DNA of 64,000 bases from NCBI GenBank assembly GCA_963772225.1, contig CAVYWD010000002.1:1674001-1738000 (forward strand), in the 5' to 3' direction. Of the stretch, positions 48,783 to 57,806 are shown piece by piece (within the stretch, counting starts at the first letter, position 1; each line of letters opens with the position of its first letter). The position numbers and the translations under genes were made by a program. The DNA comes from CAVYWD01 sp963772225. GTDB lineage: Bacteria > Myxococcota > Myxococcia > Myxococcales > UBA5297. The notes under the pieces are model-generated. The model saw nothing but the letters and a program-made list of their open reading frames with translations. It searched no databases and was not told the origin of the DNA.

Positions 48783-50144
48783 CTACTTCACCATCCCGTA
48801 TTTCTTGAGGCGGTCGATGAGCGCGGTGCGGCTGACGCCCAGCCGCCGGGCGGCCTCGGATTGATTGCCCAAGCTCGCCTTCAGGGCCTGCCCGATCAGA
48901 TTCCGCTCCATGGCGTCGAGCTGCTCGCGCAGGGTGAGCGGCCCGTCGGGCTGCGGCTCGACGTCGGGCTCTGCCTCCGGCGCGCCGGCCGATGGAGGGG
49001 GCGGGGCGCCGAGCGACTCGGGGCCGAGCTCGCCGCCGTTGCTCAGCGCCACCAGCCGCGCCACCGCGTTCTCGAGCTGCCGCACGTTCCCGGGCCAGTC
49101 GGAGCGCTGCAGCACCTCGATCAGCGCGGTCGAGAGCCGGACCTCCGGCATGTTGAAGCGATCGCCGTATCGACGCGCAAATTCGACCGCGAGCGCGGCC
49201 ACGTCCTCCGCTCGCTCGCGCAGCGGGGGCACCACCAGCTCCACCACCGCCAGCCGGTAATACAGATCTTCTCGGAAGCGCCCGGCCTTCACGTCTGCCG
49301 CCAGGTCGCGGTTGCTGCAGGCGATCAGGCGCACGTTGACCCGCTCGACCCGGCCCGCTCCCACCGGCTGAATCTCGCCCTCCTGCAGCGCTCGGAGCAG
49401 CGACGACTGGACGCCCATCGGCAGCTCGGCGACCTCGTCCAGCACCAGCGTGCCCCCGTCCGCCTCGGCGAAGAAGCCGCGGCGCGCCTTCTCCGCCCCG
49501 GTGAACGCGCCGCGGGCGTGCCCGAAGAGCTCGGCCTCGGCCAGGTCCTCGGGGATGGCGCCGCAGTTGAACCGCACCAGCGGCCCCGCGAAGCGCCGGC
49601 TCTGCGCGTGCAGGAGCGAGGCGATCAGCTCCTTGCCGGTCCCCGTGTCGCCGCGCACCAGCACCGTGATGTCCTTGGGCGCCACCCGGCCCACGGCCTC
49701 CAGGAGGCGGCGCATCACCGGCGAATCGCCGACGATGTTCCGCCCCAGCGCCTTCTCCGCCGTGAGCCGCCGATTCTCGAGGCGCAGCGCGCGCGCCTCC
49801 AACGCCCGGTCCAACAGCGCCGACATTTCGTCGATGTCAAAAGGCTTGGTCAGGTATTCGTAGGCGCCGCTGCGAATGGCCCGCACGGCGATCCGCTCCG
49901 AGCCCTGCGCCGTCAGGAGGATCACCGGCAGGCTCTGGTCGCGGTCACGGATGAGCGAGAGGAGCTGCAAGCCGTCCATCTCCGGCATGGCGAAGTCGGT
50001 GACCACGGCGTCCGCGCCCTCGAGCTTCTGCAGCGCCTCCTGCCCCGAGCGCGCCAGGACCGGCTCGTCGCCGCGCGACTTCGCGAGCTCCTTCAAGGCA
50101 AAGAGCATCCCCGGCTCGTCATCGACCAAAAGCAATCGCGCCAT
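48783..50144 (-). CDS. NtrC-type sigma-54-dependent response regulator
   Basis: Protein of 453 aa. It has a receiver domain with phospho-acceptor D50 (VVTDFAMPEMDG), an AAA+ domain with Walker A GDTGTGK (164-170) and the sigma-54 contact GAFTGA (211-216), and a Fis-type helix-turn-helix at the C-terminus (QSEAARRLGVSRTALIDRLK). It overlaps the kinase gene by 26 bp, a clear cognate pair. It activates sigma-54 promoters; candidates are at 62502, 59274 and 44207. Last gene of the minus-strand lipid operon. Confidence 0.95.
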   Translation of the reverse strand: MARLLLVDDEPGMLFALKELAKSRGDEPVLARSGQEALQKLEGADAVVTDFAMPEMDGLQLLSLIRDRDQSLPVILLTAQGSERIAVRAIRSGAYEYLTKPFDIDEMSALLDRALEARALRLENRRLTAEKALGRNIVGDSPVMRRLLEAVGRVAPKDITVLVRGDTGTGKELIASLLHAQSRRFAGPLVRFNCGAIPEDLAEAELFGHARGAFTGAEKARRGFFAEADGGTLVLDEVAELPMGVQSSLLRALQEGEIQPVGAGRVERVNVRLIACSNRDLAADVKAGRFREDLYYRLAVVELVVPPLRERAEDVAALAVEFARRYGDRFNMPEVRLSTALIEVLQRSDWPGNVRQLENAVARLVALSNGGELGPESLGAPPPPSAGAPEAEPDVEPQPDGPLTLREQLDAMERNLIGQALKASLGNQSEAARRLGVSRTALIDRLKKYGMVK

Positions 50145-51477
50145 CTCCCCTCCTCTCCCGGTCGGCCAGAGGCAGGCTTCCGATGGCGGTGGTGCCTTGT
50201 CCGGGCGCGCTCTGGTACTCGAGCGTCCCCCCGTGCTGCACGAAGGCCGACCGCGCCAGCAGAACGCCCAGCCCGGTGCCCTTGTCGCGGGTCGTGAAGA
50301 ACGGCTCGCCCAGCCGCGACAATACCTCCGGAGGCATGCCGCGGCCGGTGTCTCGGATCCGCACCTCGGCCATGCCATCGCCCTCTCGGATGGCGACCTC
50401 GACCGCCCCGCCTCGCTCGGTGGCTTCCAGGGCATTGACCAAGAGGTTCAGCAGCGCCTCGCGCAGGCGACGCACGTCGGCTCGAACCTGCGCGTCGCCG
50501 CGCCGGCGCAACGCCACCTCGGAGGCGAGGGCGCGCGCCTCGAGCACCGACAGCGTGTCGTCGGCCAGCTCGCCGAGCGAGACGTCCTCCGTATGCAGGC
50601 CGTCCAGCGGCCGCGAGAACGTCAGGTAGCCCTGCACGATGCCGTTCATCCGCTCGATCTCGCCCTCAATCACCTCGAGCCGCTCGCGCGCCTCGGGGTC
50701 CCTCGCGGCGCGCCGGGAAAGCTGCACCAGCGCCTTGATGGCCCCCAGCGGGTTCTTCAGCTCGTGAGACAGCTTGGAGCCCAAGAGCTCGAGGTCGCGG
50801 GCCCGCGCCAGGGCTTCGGTGGCCGCTTGCTCCTGCAGCCGGACGAGCTTGCGCAAGTTGGCGTTGATCGCGGTGGTCAGCGCGACCAGCTGGTCCGCCG
50901 CAATGCCAAACGTCATGACGAAGAACACCGCGGTCGATAGCGAGTAATACGGCTCCGCGAGCACCGGGCCGAGCCAGCTCTCCGGCATGGCGACCAGGCT
51001 GATCGTCCAGGCGACCGTGAGGAAGAACGTCCCCTTGGCTTCCCTGGACCAGCCGTGCACGACGAAGAGGCCCAAGGGGACGCCCAGCGTGCAGGCGAAC
51101 ATGGGGCTGTGCAATCCGCCGGTGATCGCCGCGCTGAGCAATAGCAGGGGAAAGGCCACCAGTCGAAGCCGCGTATGATGCACCCGGTCCGGATTGCGGC
51201 GGGCCGCGGCGCGGAGCGCCCACAGGACGCTCGAGAGCGCGCCGAGGATGCCGGTCGCCGCGAGAATGCGCCAGCGCGGGTACTGGCCGCGAACCAAGTT
51301 GAAAAGAAAGAAGACCAGGACCGCGTAGGAAACCAAGACCAGCAGCGGCCGCTTCTTCAGCCATTCGTAGTCGGCCGCCGACGGATTGCGCCTCCATTCG
51401 CAGCCGCGCAGGGCGGCTTTGTCGCCCGGGCTCGCGAGAGCCGGGCCCAGGCGCTGGTAACGCGGCGTGGAAAGCAT
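50119..51477 (-). CDS. Membrane sensor histidine kinase, partner of the NtrC protein
   Basis: Protein of 452 aa. It has membrane segments in about residues 43-200 with loop GGLHSPMFACTLGVPLG, HisKA LSHELKNPLGAIKAL (His238), and ATPase motifs LLNLLVNALEAT, DTGRGMP and GTGLGVLLARS. It shares the arrangement and the HSPM loop with the kinase at 39532, so the two are paralogues. An AAGG site lies before the ATG at 51477. It is preceded by a DUF3047 gene (43 bp) and overlaps ntrC. Confidence 0.93.
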   Translation of the reverse strand: MLSTPRYQRLGPALASPGDKAALRGCEWRRNPSAADYEWLKKRPLLVLVSYAVLVFFLFNLVRGQYPRWRILAATGILGALSSVLWALRAAARRNPDRVHHTRLRLVAFPLLLLSAAITGGLHSPMFACTLGVPLGLFVVHGWSREAKGTFFLTVAWTISLVAMPESWLGPVLAEPYYSLSTAVFFVMTFGIAADQLVALTTAINANLRKLVRLQEQAATEALARARDLELLGSKLSHELKNPLGAIKALVQLSRRAARDPEARERLEVIEGEIERMNGIVQGYLTFSRPLDGLHTEDVSLGELADDTLSVLEARALASEVALRRRGDAQVRADVRRLREALLNLLVNALEATERGGAVEVAIREGDGMAEVRIRDTGRGMPPEVLSRLGEPFFTTRDKGTGLGVLLARSAFVQHGGTLEYQSAPGQGTTAIGSLPLADRERRGDGAIAFGR

Positions 51478-51520
51478 GGTCGACCTTAGCCTCTCGAGTC
51501 CTACCCGGCAACCGGGCGGG

Positions 51521-52261
51521 TCACCGCAGGAGCAGCGCGAAATCGGCGTAATCACCGTCGGCGACCGAGCTCGTCCCGTCGGCGTCGGTCGTCACTCCCA
51601 CATAGAGCAGGTGCTCGCCCTCGCAGGGCCCAAAGAGCTTGCGATACATCGCGCAGAGGTCGACCTCTTCCGAGCGCCACTCGCCGACGGCCGAATCCGA
51701 CCGCAGGGCGACCTGCGCCAACCCGAGCTGAGAGGTCCCCGCGGGGCCCGGCTTGGCCAGCCAGGCGAGCTTGAAGCCCTTCCCGTCCCTGAAAAGCGAC
51801 GGCTCGCGAATGACCACGTATAGCGCGGCGCCGATGTCCAGCCAGGGGTCGTCCCGCACGGTCGGGTGTTGATTGACGCGCCAGCGCCAGCGCAGGGCCC
51901 GAACGCGCTCCAGCGGAATGGCACCCTGCGACCAGACTTTTCCGTAATGGAACGGGCGGACCCGGTCGCGCCCGCGGCCGTCGTGGCGCGCGTTGAGCCA
52001 GGCGCCCTGGGCGTCGCGCTCGACCCGATAGATTCTCGCAAGGTCCTTTGCCGAGGTTCCCTCGGGCGACACCCAGTCGAGCCTGCCGGAGAAATCCTCT
52101 GCCCACCCGAGCGGCGCCGGCGGCGCCGAGCCACACAGACCCGTCGCAAGGGCGACGAGAAGGGGCAGCGCCCAGCGGGCACGTGCCCCAGGCGCGCCAG
52201 GCGCACCCGCCAGGGCGCCGCTCGAAGCTCGCGGCGACAGCCTTGCTCGAGCCCCCAGCAT
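51521..52261 (-). CDS. DUF3047 secreted protein (second copy)
   Basis: Protein of 246 aa with a long signal region (hydrophobic 30-50, ATGLCGSAPP). The core matches DUF3047: ALRWRWRVNQHP, AALYVVIREPSL, WRSEEVDLCAMYRKLFG and LLYVGVTTDADGT, ending ADGDYADFALLL. Function unknown; likely periplasmic or lipid-anchored. Starts 3 bp after the Gfo/Idh stop and precedes the kinase, as the other DUF3047 copy sits beside the other kinase. It may help sensing. Confidence 0.85.
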   Translation of the reverse strand: MLGARARLSPRASSGALAGAPGAPGARARWALPLLVALATGLCGSAPPAPLGWAEDFSGRLDWVSPEGTSAKDLARIYRVERDAQGAWLNARHDGRGRDRVRPFHYGKVWSQGAIPLERVRALRWRWRVNQHPTVRDDPWLDIGAALYVVIREPSLFRDGKGFKLAWLAKPGPAGTSQLGLAQVALRSDSAVGEWRSEEVDLCAMYRKLFGPCEGEHLLYVGVTTDADGTSSVADGDYADFALLLR

Positions 52262-52264
52262 CTT

Positions 52265-53386
52265 TCAGGATGCCCGTCGAAGAGCGGGCCCCAACGCCGC
52301 GGAGCCCAGGCGAAGCTCGAGGCAGCCTTCGCGCGCCGACGCGTAGGCCGTGGTGATGATCTCGATGCATCGCAAGGAATCCTGCGCTTCCTTGCCCGCA
52401 AAATCATTCGACGCCATGGCGGTGAGGAATTGGTCGAACATGGCGTTGAACCAGGTGGTGTGGCTCGCGTCCATCCAGTCCGAGTCGATCTGTCGGCGTT
52501 CCACGTCCCAGACGACCGCCCCCTGCGCCACGTCGGGTCCGCCCGTCGCCCGCTGCGTCGCCAGCTGCAGCTCGTTGTCGTCGACCGTCACCGCGCCCTT
52601 GTCGCCCTGCACGGTATAGAGGACCTTTCGCACGCCCGCCGTCCAGGTCAGGTGCGCGTGGGCGAGCCCGCCGTCCGGGAAGGTGAGCACCGCGCTGAAG
52701 TTGTCCTCGGTGTCCCAGCGCTCGGGCTCTTGATTCGCCATCTTCGCCGTGACCGCCAGCGGCCAGGCGTTCATCCAGTCGAAGGTGAGATAGAACGTGT
52801 GGCTGCCGTGGTCCATGGCGATTCCCCCGCCGCTGAACCTTTGTTGACGCCGCCAATGCGTATTCCACTCGATGGCGCCCTTGGAGTGCGTGTTGCGAAA
52901 GGTGTCCAAGGTGACCGAGCGGACCTTGCCGATCCGCCCGGACCGGATGATGCCGCTGATGGCCTGGACCACCGGCGCATGCTTGTAATTGTGGCATGGG
53001 AAGAGCACGCGCTTCGCGCTCTGGGCATGCTCGAGCATCGAGGTCGCGTCGGGAAGGGAGGTCGCGAGAGGCTTCTCGCAGAGCACGTGCAGGCCCCGCT
53101 CGAACGCCTGATGGGCGAGGGCGGCGTGGTCGCAGGGCGGCGTGGCGATGTCGACGAAGTCGATTTGGCCTTTCTCGGCCGCGAACAGCGCGTCGGCGGT
53201 CTCGTAGAGCCGCGCTTCCGGTAGAGCCGCCGGGACCCGAGCGCGGCGGGCCGCGCAGATGTCCGCCACCGCGACGATCTCCACGTCGCTCCGCTTCGCA
53301 TACGCCGGGACGTGCCCCTGGCCGCCGATGAAGCCGTACCCGATCAGCGCGCCCCGCAGGCGGCGTCCGCTTGCATTGCTCTTCAT
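52265..53386 (-). CDS. Gfo/Idh/MocA-family dehydrogenase
   Basis: Protein of 373 aa. The NAD(P) Rossmann motif is GYGFIGGQGHVPAY (15-28), with the catalytic loop CEKPLATS and the substrate domain MDHGSHTFYLTFDWM. The family oxidises ring hydroxyls of sugars and inositols (for example inositol 2-dehydrogenase). Its place among inositol-lipid genes suggests it acts on inositol or an inositol-bearing headgroup, but the substrate is inferred. Its ATG overlaps the PAP2 stop (ATGA) and it is 3 bp from the next gene, so it belongs to the operon. Confidence 0.88.
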   Translation of the reverse strand: MKSNASGRRLRGALIGYGFIGGQGHVPAYAKRSDVEIVAVADICAARRARVPAALPEARLYETADALFAAEKGQIDFVDIATPPCDHAALAHQAFERGLHVLCEKPLATSLPDATSMLEHAQSAKRVLFPCHNYKHAPVVQAISGIIRSGRIGKVRSVTLDTFRNTHSKGAIEWNTHWRRQQRFSGGGIAMDHGSHTFYLTFDWMNAWPLAVTAKMANQEPERWDTEDNFSAVLTFPDGGLAHAHLTWTAGVRKVLYTVQGDKGAVTVDDNELQLATQRATGGPDVAQGAVVWDVERRQIDSDWMDASHTTWFNAMFDQFLTAMASNDFAGKEAQDSLRCIEIITTAYASAREGCLELRLGSAALGPALRRAS

Positions 53387-54378
53387 GGCTCTCTCGCTTT
53401 GTCGTTGATGGAAGGCTCGAAAGAAAGACCCACGCCCATGTCGCCCGCGGGCGCCCTGCGGCTCGCGCCGCCGGCGCTGATCGACGGGGCCAGCCTCCGA
53501 ATCGCCCAGACGACGCCGACCGTGTACGCCCAGCCCAAGACGATGTCGGCGACCCAGTGGTGGTCGAGGTACACCGCGGCGACGCACATCCACAGCCAAT
53601 AGGCGATGGCAATAAGGCGGCCGAAAAGACCGTGGCGCCGCCAGCCCTCGATGACGATCAGCAGCGGATAAGCGACGTGCAGCGACGGAATGGCGCCAAA
53701 GACCTCGGAGGCCCGGCCGTAGAAGCCGCGGAAATAGAAGAGGTGGGTGAAAGCGTCGACCCGCGCGAGCGCCTCACCCTCGAAAGAGCGAGCCGCGGCG
53801 TCTACCACGCAGCCGAACTTGTGGAAGTACCAGGGCGGCGCCGAGGGGACCACGTGGTAGGTGATGATGGCGAGGACGTTCATCGCGCCAAACGCCCAGC
53901 CGTAGCGGGCGCAGGCCCGGGCGTCTCTCCGATACAGGTAGACCGCGTAAAGCGCGGTGACGAGCAGGAAGGACGCGTAGGGAATGGCGAAGAAGACGTC
54001 AGCGGCGAGGTGATGGTGCGCGAAGAAGTAGTCCTGGAGCGTCTGCCGGCGGCCCTCGGCCTGAAAGCCAAAGAGCGCCACCTCCGCCTCGTGGAGGTTG
54101 CACAGGAGCGTTCGGTCGGGCGTGACGCCGACGTTCCGGATGAAGCGCGAGGCGTCGTAGACCCAGGCGACGAAGGCGAAGCCGACGAAGGCATTCAGAA
54201 AGCTCTTCGATTTCTCGTTGAAGAATGCCAGGGCGGCGACGGCGGCCGCCACCGCGATGTGGTCCCAGTGCAGCATCCCCAAGAGGCCCATGAGCGCGGC
54301 CCAATAGGTGAGCAGCAAGGGCAGGTGTATCGAGGGCCCCGGCCAGAGCACGCGGAGGTGGCCCCACAAGCGGCTCAT
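53383..54378 (-). CDS. PAP2-superfamily Aur1-like enzyme (candidate inositol-phosphoryl transferase)
   Basis: Protein of 331 aa, about six to eight membrane helices. PAP2 motifs C2 (FGAIPSLHVAYPL) and C3 (AVYLDHHWVADIVLGW) carry the two catalytic His and the Asp; the C1 region is the divergent form of Aur1/inositol-phosphorylceramide synthases. Fungal Aur1 and its bacterial relatives move phosphoinositol from PI to ceramide. The alternative is a lipid phosphatase. Coupled by ATGA overlaps to both gtrA-like and Gfo/Idh genes. Function is supported by synteny with inositol-phosphate synthase and a CDP-alcohol transferase. Confidence 0.8.
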   Translation of the reverse strand: MSRLWGHLRVLWPGPSIHLPLLLTYWAALMGLLGMLHWDHIAVAAAVAALAFFNEKSKSFLNAFVGFAFVAWVYDASRFIRNVGVTPDRTLLCNLHEAEVALFGFQAEGRRQTLQDYFFAHHHLAADVFFAIPYASFLLVTALYAVYLYRRDARACARYGWAFGAMNVLAIITYHVVPSAPPWYFHKFGCVVDAAARSFEGEALARVDAFTHLFYFRGFYGRASEVFGAIPSLHVAYPLLIVIEGWRRHGLFGRLIAIAYWLWMCVAAVYLDHHWVADIVLGWAYTVGVVWAIRRLAPSISAGGASRRAPAGDMGVGLSFEPSINDKAREP

Positions 54379-54848
54379 CGCCCGTCCCCCGCCGGAGGCA
54401 GCGCCGCGCCGCTCGGCCGCGCGAACACGATGCGCCGAAACAGCGGATAGCTGACGGCGCCCCAGGCGACCACCTTTGCAGGAACCCAGGCCAGGCGCGC
54501 CGAGACGTGGAGGCCCTCGATGAAAACCATGAGGCAGGATTGCAGGGCCAGATAGGTGAGCCCCGAGGCGACGGCGTAGAGCGCGACCTGCGCCCCCACG
54601 CCGCGGCCGCTGGGCGGAAACGCCCAGGTCCGATTCAAGGTGAAGTTGACCGCGGCGCCCAGGGCGGCCCCGGCGGCGGCGCCGGCCGAATAGCTGAGCC
54701 CCAGGACCAGGGCGAGCTGATAGGCCGCGCCGTCGACCCCCGTGGCCACGAGCGAAGAGGCGCTCGCGCGCAAGAGCACCTTCCCCTCGCTGGCGAGCCG
54801 GGGCGACTTCGCGATTTTCGCTTCTCCAGCGCTCTGCAAAGCATTCAC
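54375..54848 (-). CDS. GtrA-family membrane protein
   Basis: Protein of 157 aa with four hydrophobic segments and the GtrA pattern TGVDGAAYQLALVLGLSY and GAAVNFTLNRTWAFP. GtrA proteins are proposed flippases or chaperones for polyprenyl-linked sugars. In this operon it may handle a lipid-linked headgroup. Starts 3 bp after the aminotransferase stop; its own stop overlaps the PAP2 start. Confidence 0.85.
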   Translation of the reverse strand: MNALQSAGEAKIAKSPRLASEGKVLLRASASSLVATGVDGAAYQLALVLGLSYSAGAAAGAALGAAVNFTLNRTWAFPPSGRGVGAQVALYAVASGLTYLALQSCLMVFIEGLHVSARLAWVPAKVVAWGAVSYPLFRRIVFARPSGAALPPAGDGR

Positions 54849-54851
54849 CCG

Positions 54852-56189
54852 CTACGCGCCGACGTCACGCAGTCCGGCTTCGAGGATGTCCAGCGCTTCG
54901 CCGGCTTCTTCTTTCGTGAAGATGAGCGGCGGGTTGATCCGCACGCGCGGGGCATAGGCCATGGTGATGAGCCCCCGCCGGAGCACCGCCTGGAACAGCT
55001 CGCGGCAGCGCGCGGCAGACCAGAGCGCATTCCCGGGCTCGACGAGGTCGAACCCGAGCATCAGCCCCTCGCCGCGGACGCGGGCGATGCAGGGGTGGCG
55101 CTCCGACAAGGTTTGAAGGCCTTTGCGCAAGACTTCTCCGACCTGGCGCGCATTCTCCGGAAGCCGGTCGTCCCGGATGATTCCCACCGCCGCGGCGATG
55201 GCCGCCGAAGCCATGGGGTTGCCCCCGTAGCTCGAGCTCGAGAAGCTCGGCTTGGACCACGGCGCGGCGTGGGAGATCTCGTCGCGGGCGAGCAAACCGC
55301 TGACGGGAAAGCCCGCGCCCAGCGACTTGCCCAGCGTCATCATGTCGGGCAAAACGCCGCTGTGCTCGACGCCGAACATCCGACCGGTTCGGCCGAAGCC
55401 GGTGATCATCTCGTCGGCGATGAGGAGCGCGCCCTGCTCCTTCGCGAGCTGGGCCACCGCCGGCAGGAAGTCCCGGGGCGGCACCACATTGCCCGCGGTG
55501 CCCTGAATCGGCTCGACCAGCACCGCCGCCAGTCGACCCGTGGTCTCGCGCTTGAGCTTCTCGCGAGCAAAATCGACGCACAAAAGCCCGCACTCCGGGT
55601 GGCGCGCGCGGAATGGGCAGAAATCGCAATCGGCATAGGGCGTCAAAACCGCGCCGGCGGCGAGCGGGCCCAGGCCGTGCTTGAAATCGCTCCCCATCTG
55701 CGCCAGCGAGCCCGAGGTCTTTCCGTGAAAGCCGCCCCAGAACGAAAGCACCTCCAGCTTGCCGGTGTGGGCGCGCGCCAAGCGAATCGCGCTCTCCACC
55801 GCCTCGGAGCCGCCGGAGTAGAGCTGAAGCCGCGTCAATCCGGCCGGCGCCACCTGGGCCACCGTCTCCAGCGCCTGGACGCGCGCCTCGGTGGTGAAGG
55901 AGCCGGCGTGCACCCGGGCGAGCTGCTCGCCAAGCGCCCGCGCGTATCGGGCGTGCCCGTACCCAAGCGCGGCGACGCAGATCCCCGCGGCCAGGTCGAG
56001 GAAGCGGTTGCCGTCGGCGTCGACGAGCTCGCTCCCCTCCCCGCGGTCCACGGCGATTCCGGCGTGCGTGGCGATGGCTTGAAAGCCGGGCGCGAGGTGC
56101 GGCGCCTCCCGTGCGCGAAGCGCCTCCGAGCGCGGGCCGGGAATGGCGGTCGCGACACGGCGAGCGGGGTTCGATTTCTCCGAGCTCAT
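54852..56189 (-). CDS. Class III PLP-dependent aminotransferase
   Basis: Protein of 445 aa. The PLP site is at MMTLGKSLGAGFPVSG with the Schiff-base Lys, and the PLP-phosphate/Asp motif is ADEMITGFGRTG. There is a Cys insertion CDFCPFRARHPECGLLC (a possible metal site), seen in some omega-aminotransferases. It moves an amino group from an amino acid or amine to a carbonyl. Next to a sugar/inositol dehydrogenase it could aminate the headgroup; a role in general amine metabolism is the alternative. AAGGATAA precedes the ATG at 56189 at the stop of the CDP-alcohol transferase. Confidence 0.88.
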   Translation of the reverse strand: MSSEKSNPARRVATAIPGPRSEALRAREAPHLAPGFQAIATHAGIAVDRGEGSELVDADGNRFLDLAAGICVAALGYGHARYARALGEQLARVHAGSFTTEARVQALETVAQVAPAGLTRLQLYSGGSEAVESAIRLARAHTGKLEVLSFWGGFHGKTSGSLAQMGSDFKHGLGPLAAGAVLTPYADCDFCPFRARHPECGLLCVDFAREKLKRETTGRLAAVLVEPIQGTAGNVVPPRDFLPAVAQLAKEQGALLIADEMITGFGRTGRMFGVEHSGVLPDMMTLGKSLGAGFPVSGLLARDEISHAAPWSKPSFSSSSYGGNPMASAAIAAAVGIIRDDRLPENARQVGEVLRKGLQTLSERHPCIARVRGEGLMLGFDLVEPGNALWSAARCRELFQAVLRRGLITMAYAPRVRINPPLIFTKEEAGEALDILEAGLRDVGA

Positions 56190-56193
56190 GACG

Positions 56194-56988
56194 TTATCCT
56201 TTCGGGCCGCGCCCCAGGCGCGTGAGCTCTCGCCGGCCCGCGGCGAGGAGGCTCATGGCCGCCGAATTGGTGATGATGGCCACCAGCGCAAGGATGGCTA
56301 GCGTGGCCGGGTGGACGGCGCCGAAGGGGGTTCCGAGCCAAGGCGACAGCTCGGGGCCGATGACCAAAGCGGCGATGATGTACGCGATGCGCTCGTGGCG
56401 GCGCATGAGGCCATTGGGGAGCGACAGGTCCATTGCCTCCGACTTGGCCCGGACGTAGCTCATCAGGAACGAGCCGAGCATGGCCGCAAAGGGGACCAGC
56501 ATCTGCCACACCGAGAAGCGATAGAAGAGGACGAGGCCCATCATCGGCGCCGCGTCGGCGTACCGGTCGATGACCGCGTCGAGCATCTCTCCGCGGTCGC
56601 TGGAGAGCCCTCGCGCCCGCGCGACCAGCCCGTCGAACGAGTCGAAGAATGCGCCGACGAGCACGAAGGCGCCCGCCGTGGAGAAGTGTCCGAGCGCCGC
56701 CGCCGGCGCCGCGCAAACGGTCACGGCGAGCGAGGTCCAGGTGAGGGCGTCGGGCGAGATTCCCACGCGGACGAAGAACCTGCCCGGAAGCCGAAAGCTC
56801 CAGTAGAACGCCTCCACGAACCACCGGCCCAGCAAGATGGAGCCACCCGCCCGCGCCACGCGCTCGTCGGTGTCGCGGCCGAGAAGAATCGTGCGCACGC
56901 CATAGGCGCCCAGAATGCTGAAGGAGAGCCCGGTGACGAAGAACACGGCCCCATTGAGCGCGCCGAAGCGCGTCCACATCCAGCTCAT
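56194..56988 (-). CDS. CDP-alcohol phosphatidyltransferase (candidate phosphatidylinositol-phosphate synthase)
   Basis: Protein of 264 aa, about six membrane helices. The complete catalytic motif D-x2-DG-x2-AR-x8-G-x3-D-x3-D is present (DSFDGLVARARG then SSDRGEMLDAVIDRYAD). It joins a CDP-diacylglycerol to an alcohol; with an inositol-phosphate synthase two genes upstream, the natural acceptor is inositol 1-phosphate, giving PI-phosphate. Phosphatidylglycerophosphate synthase is the other option. AAAGGAAC lies before the ATG at 56988. Confidence 0.88.
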   Translation of the reverse strand: MSWMWTRFGALNGAVFFVTGLSFSILGAYGVRTILLGRDTDERVARAGGSILLGRWFVEAFYWSFRLPGRFFVRVGISPDALTWTSLAVTVCAAPAAALGHFSTAGAFVLVGAFFDSFDGLVARARGLSSDRGEMLDAVIDRYADAAPMMGLVLFYRFSVWQMLVPFAAMLGSFLMSYVRAKSEAMDLSLPNGLMRRHERIAYIIAALVIGPELSPWLGTPFGAVHPATLAILALVAIITNSAAMSLLAAGRRELTRLGRGPKG

Positions 56989-57025
56989 GGGCGTTCCTTT
57001 CTCTCGGTATTTGATCTCAGGGTGA

Positions 57026-57640
57026 TCATTTCGCCTTCTCGAGCTCCGCGCGGCGGGTGTCGAGCGCCTTGAAGAGGCCCGGCACGCCCGACTTGGCCAC
57101 GATCTTCCCGAGCTGGTTCTGGTAGTCCTTGATCAGCGAATCCCCGTCGAAGAGCACGTCGACGATTCGCAGCGTGCCTTGGACCGACGCCCAGCGGAAT
57201 TCCACCGCCAGGTCCAGGTCCTCGTCTTCGACGCGCAGCTTGAGCGGCACCCCCACGAGCTCACCGGTCTTCGTCTCCGGCTGAAGCGTGAGCTTCGCCT
57301 TGCGAAAGAAGTCGCCGGCGTTCGGGTAGGCGATGAGCCGGATGAGCTCGCGGAACTGCGTCTTGAACTTCGCGAGCTCCGCGGCAGAGAACTTGTCCGC
57401 GATGGGCTCGACCGGCTTGGTGGTGAGCGCGGTGTAGTCGAAGAAGTCGTCGATCTCCGAAAACACCTTCTCGTTTGCGGCTTGAGTCTGCTTCGAAGGC
57501 TTGCCGGGGTCGGCCTTCACTTTCTTGAACGCGGCGATCAGCGCTTCCGTGCGGTCTTTTCCGGCCGCTGCGGCCCGAGCCGATGCGGGGGCGACGATGG
57601 CCGCAGCCATGAACGAGAGGAGGGGCAACGTCCAACGCAT
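57026..57640 (-). CDS. MlaC-like periplasmic lipid carrier (second copy)
   Basis: Protein of 204 aa with signal peptide (1-24, APASARAAA). It has MlaC-type blocks FFDYTALTTKPVEP, KFKTQFRELIRLIAY, VEFRWASVQGTLRIVDVLFD and SLIKDYQNQLGKIV. It likely carries the lipid made by this operon between membranes, as MlaC-type proteins do. It has diverged from the copy at 45629. AGGGAG lies before the ATG at 57640; it ends 37 bp before the next gene. Confidence 0.85.
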   Translation of the reverse strand: MRWTLPLLSFMAAAIVAPASARAAAAGKDRTEALIAAFKKVKADPGKPSKQTQAANEKVFSEIDDFFDYTALTTKPVEPIADKFSAAELAKFKTQFRELIRLIAYPNAGDFFRKAKLTLQPETKTGELVGVPLKLRVEDEDLDLAVEFRWASVQGTLRIVDVLFDGDSLIKDYQNQLGKIVAKSGVPGLFKALDTRRAELEKAK

Positions 57641-57806
57641 GGGGGGCTCCCTTGCTCCAAGGCTCGCGCCTGTCCGTCAATGCCCGTTGCCTGTTTCGGG
57701 TCTGGTCGCGTCGCCCGCGGCGGGCTCTTCTTCGGGCGAAGCTCCATTCACCTCGGAGCGGTCCTGTTCTCCCAAGGACCGCCCCGAGGCGAAGCCGGCG
57801 CCGACG

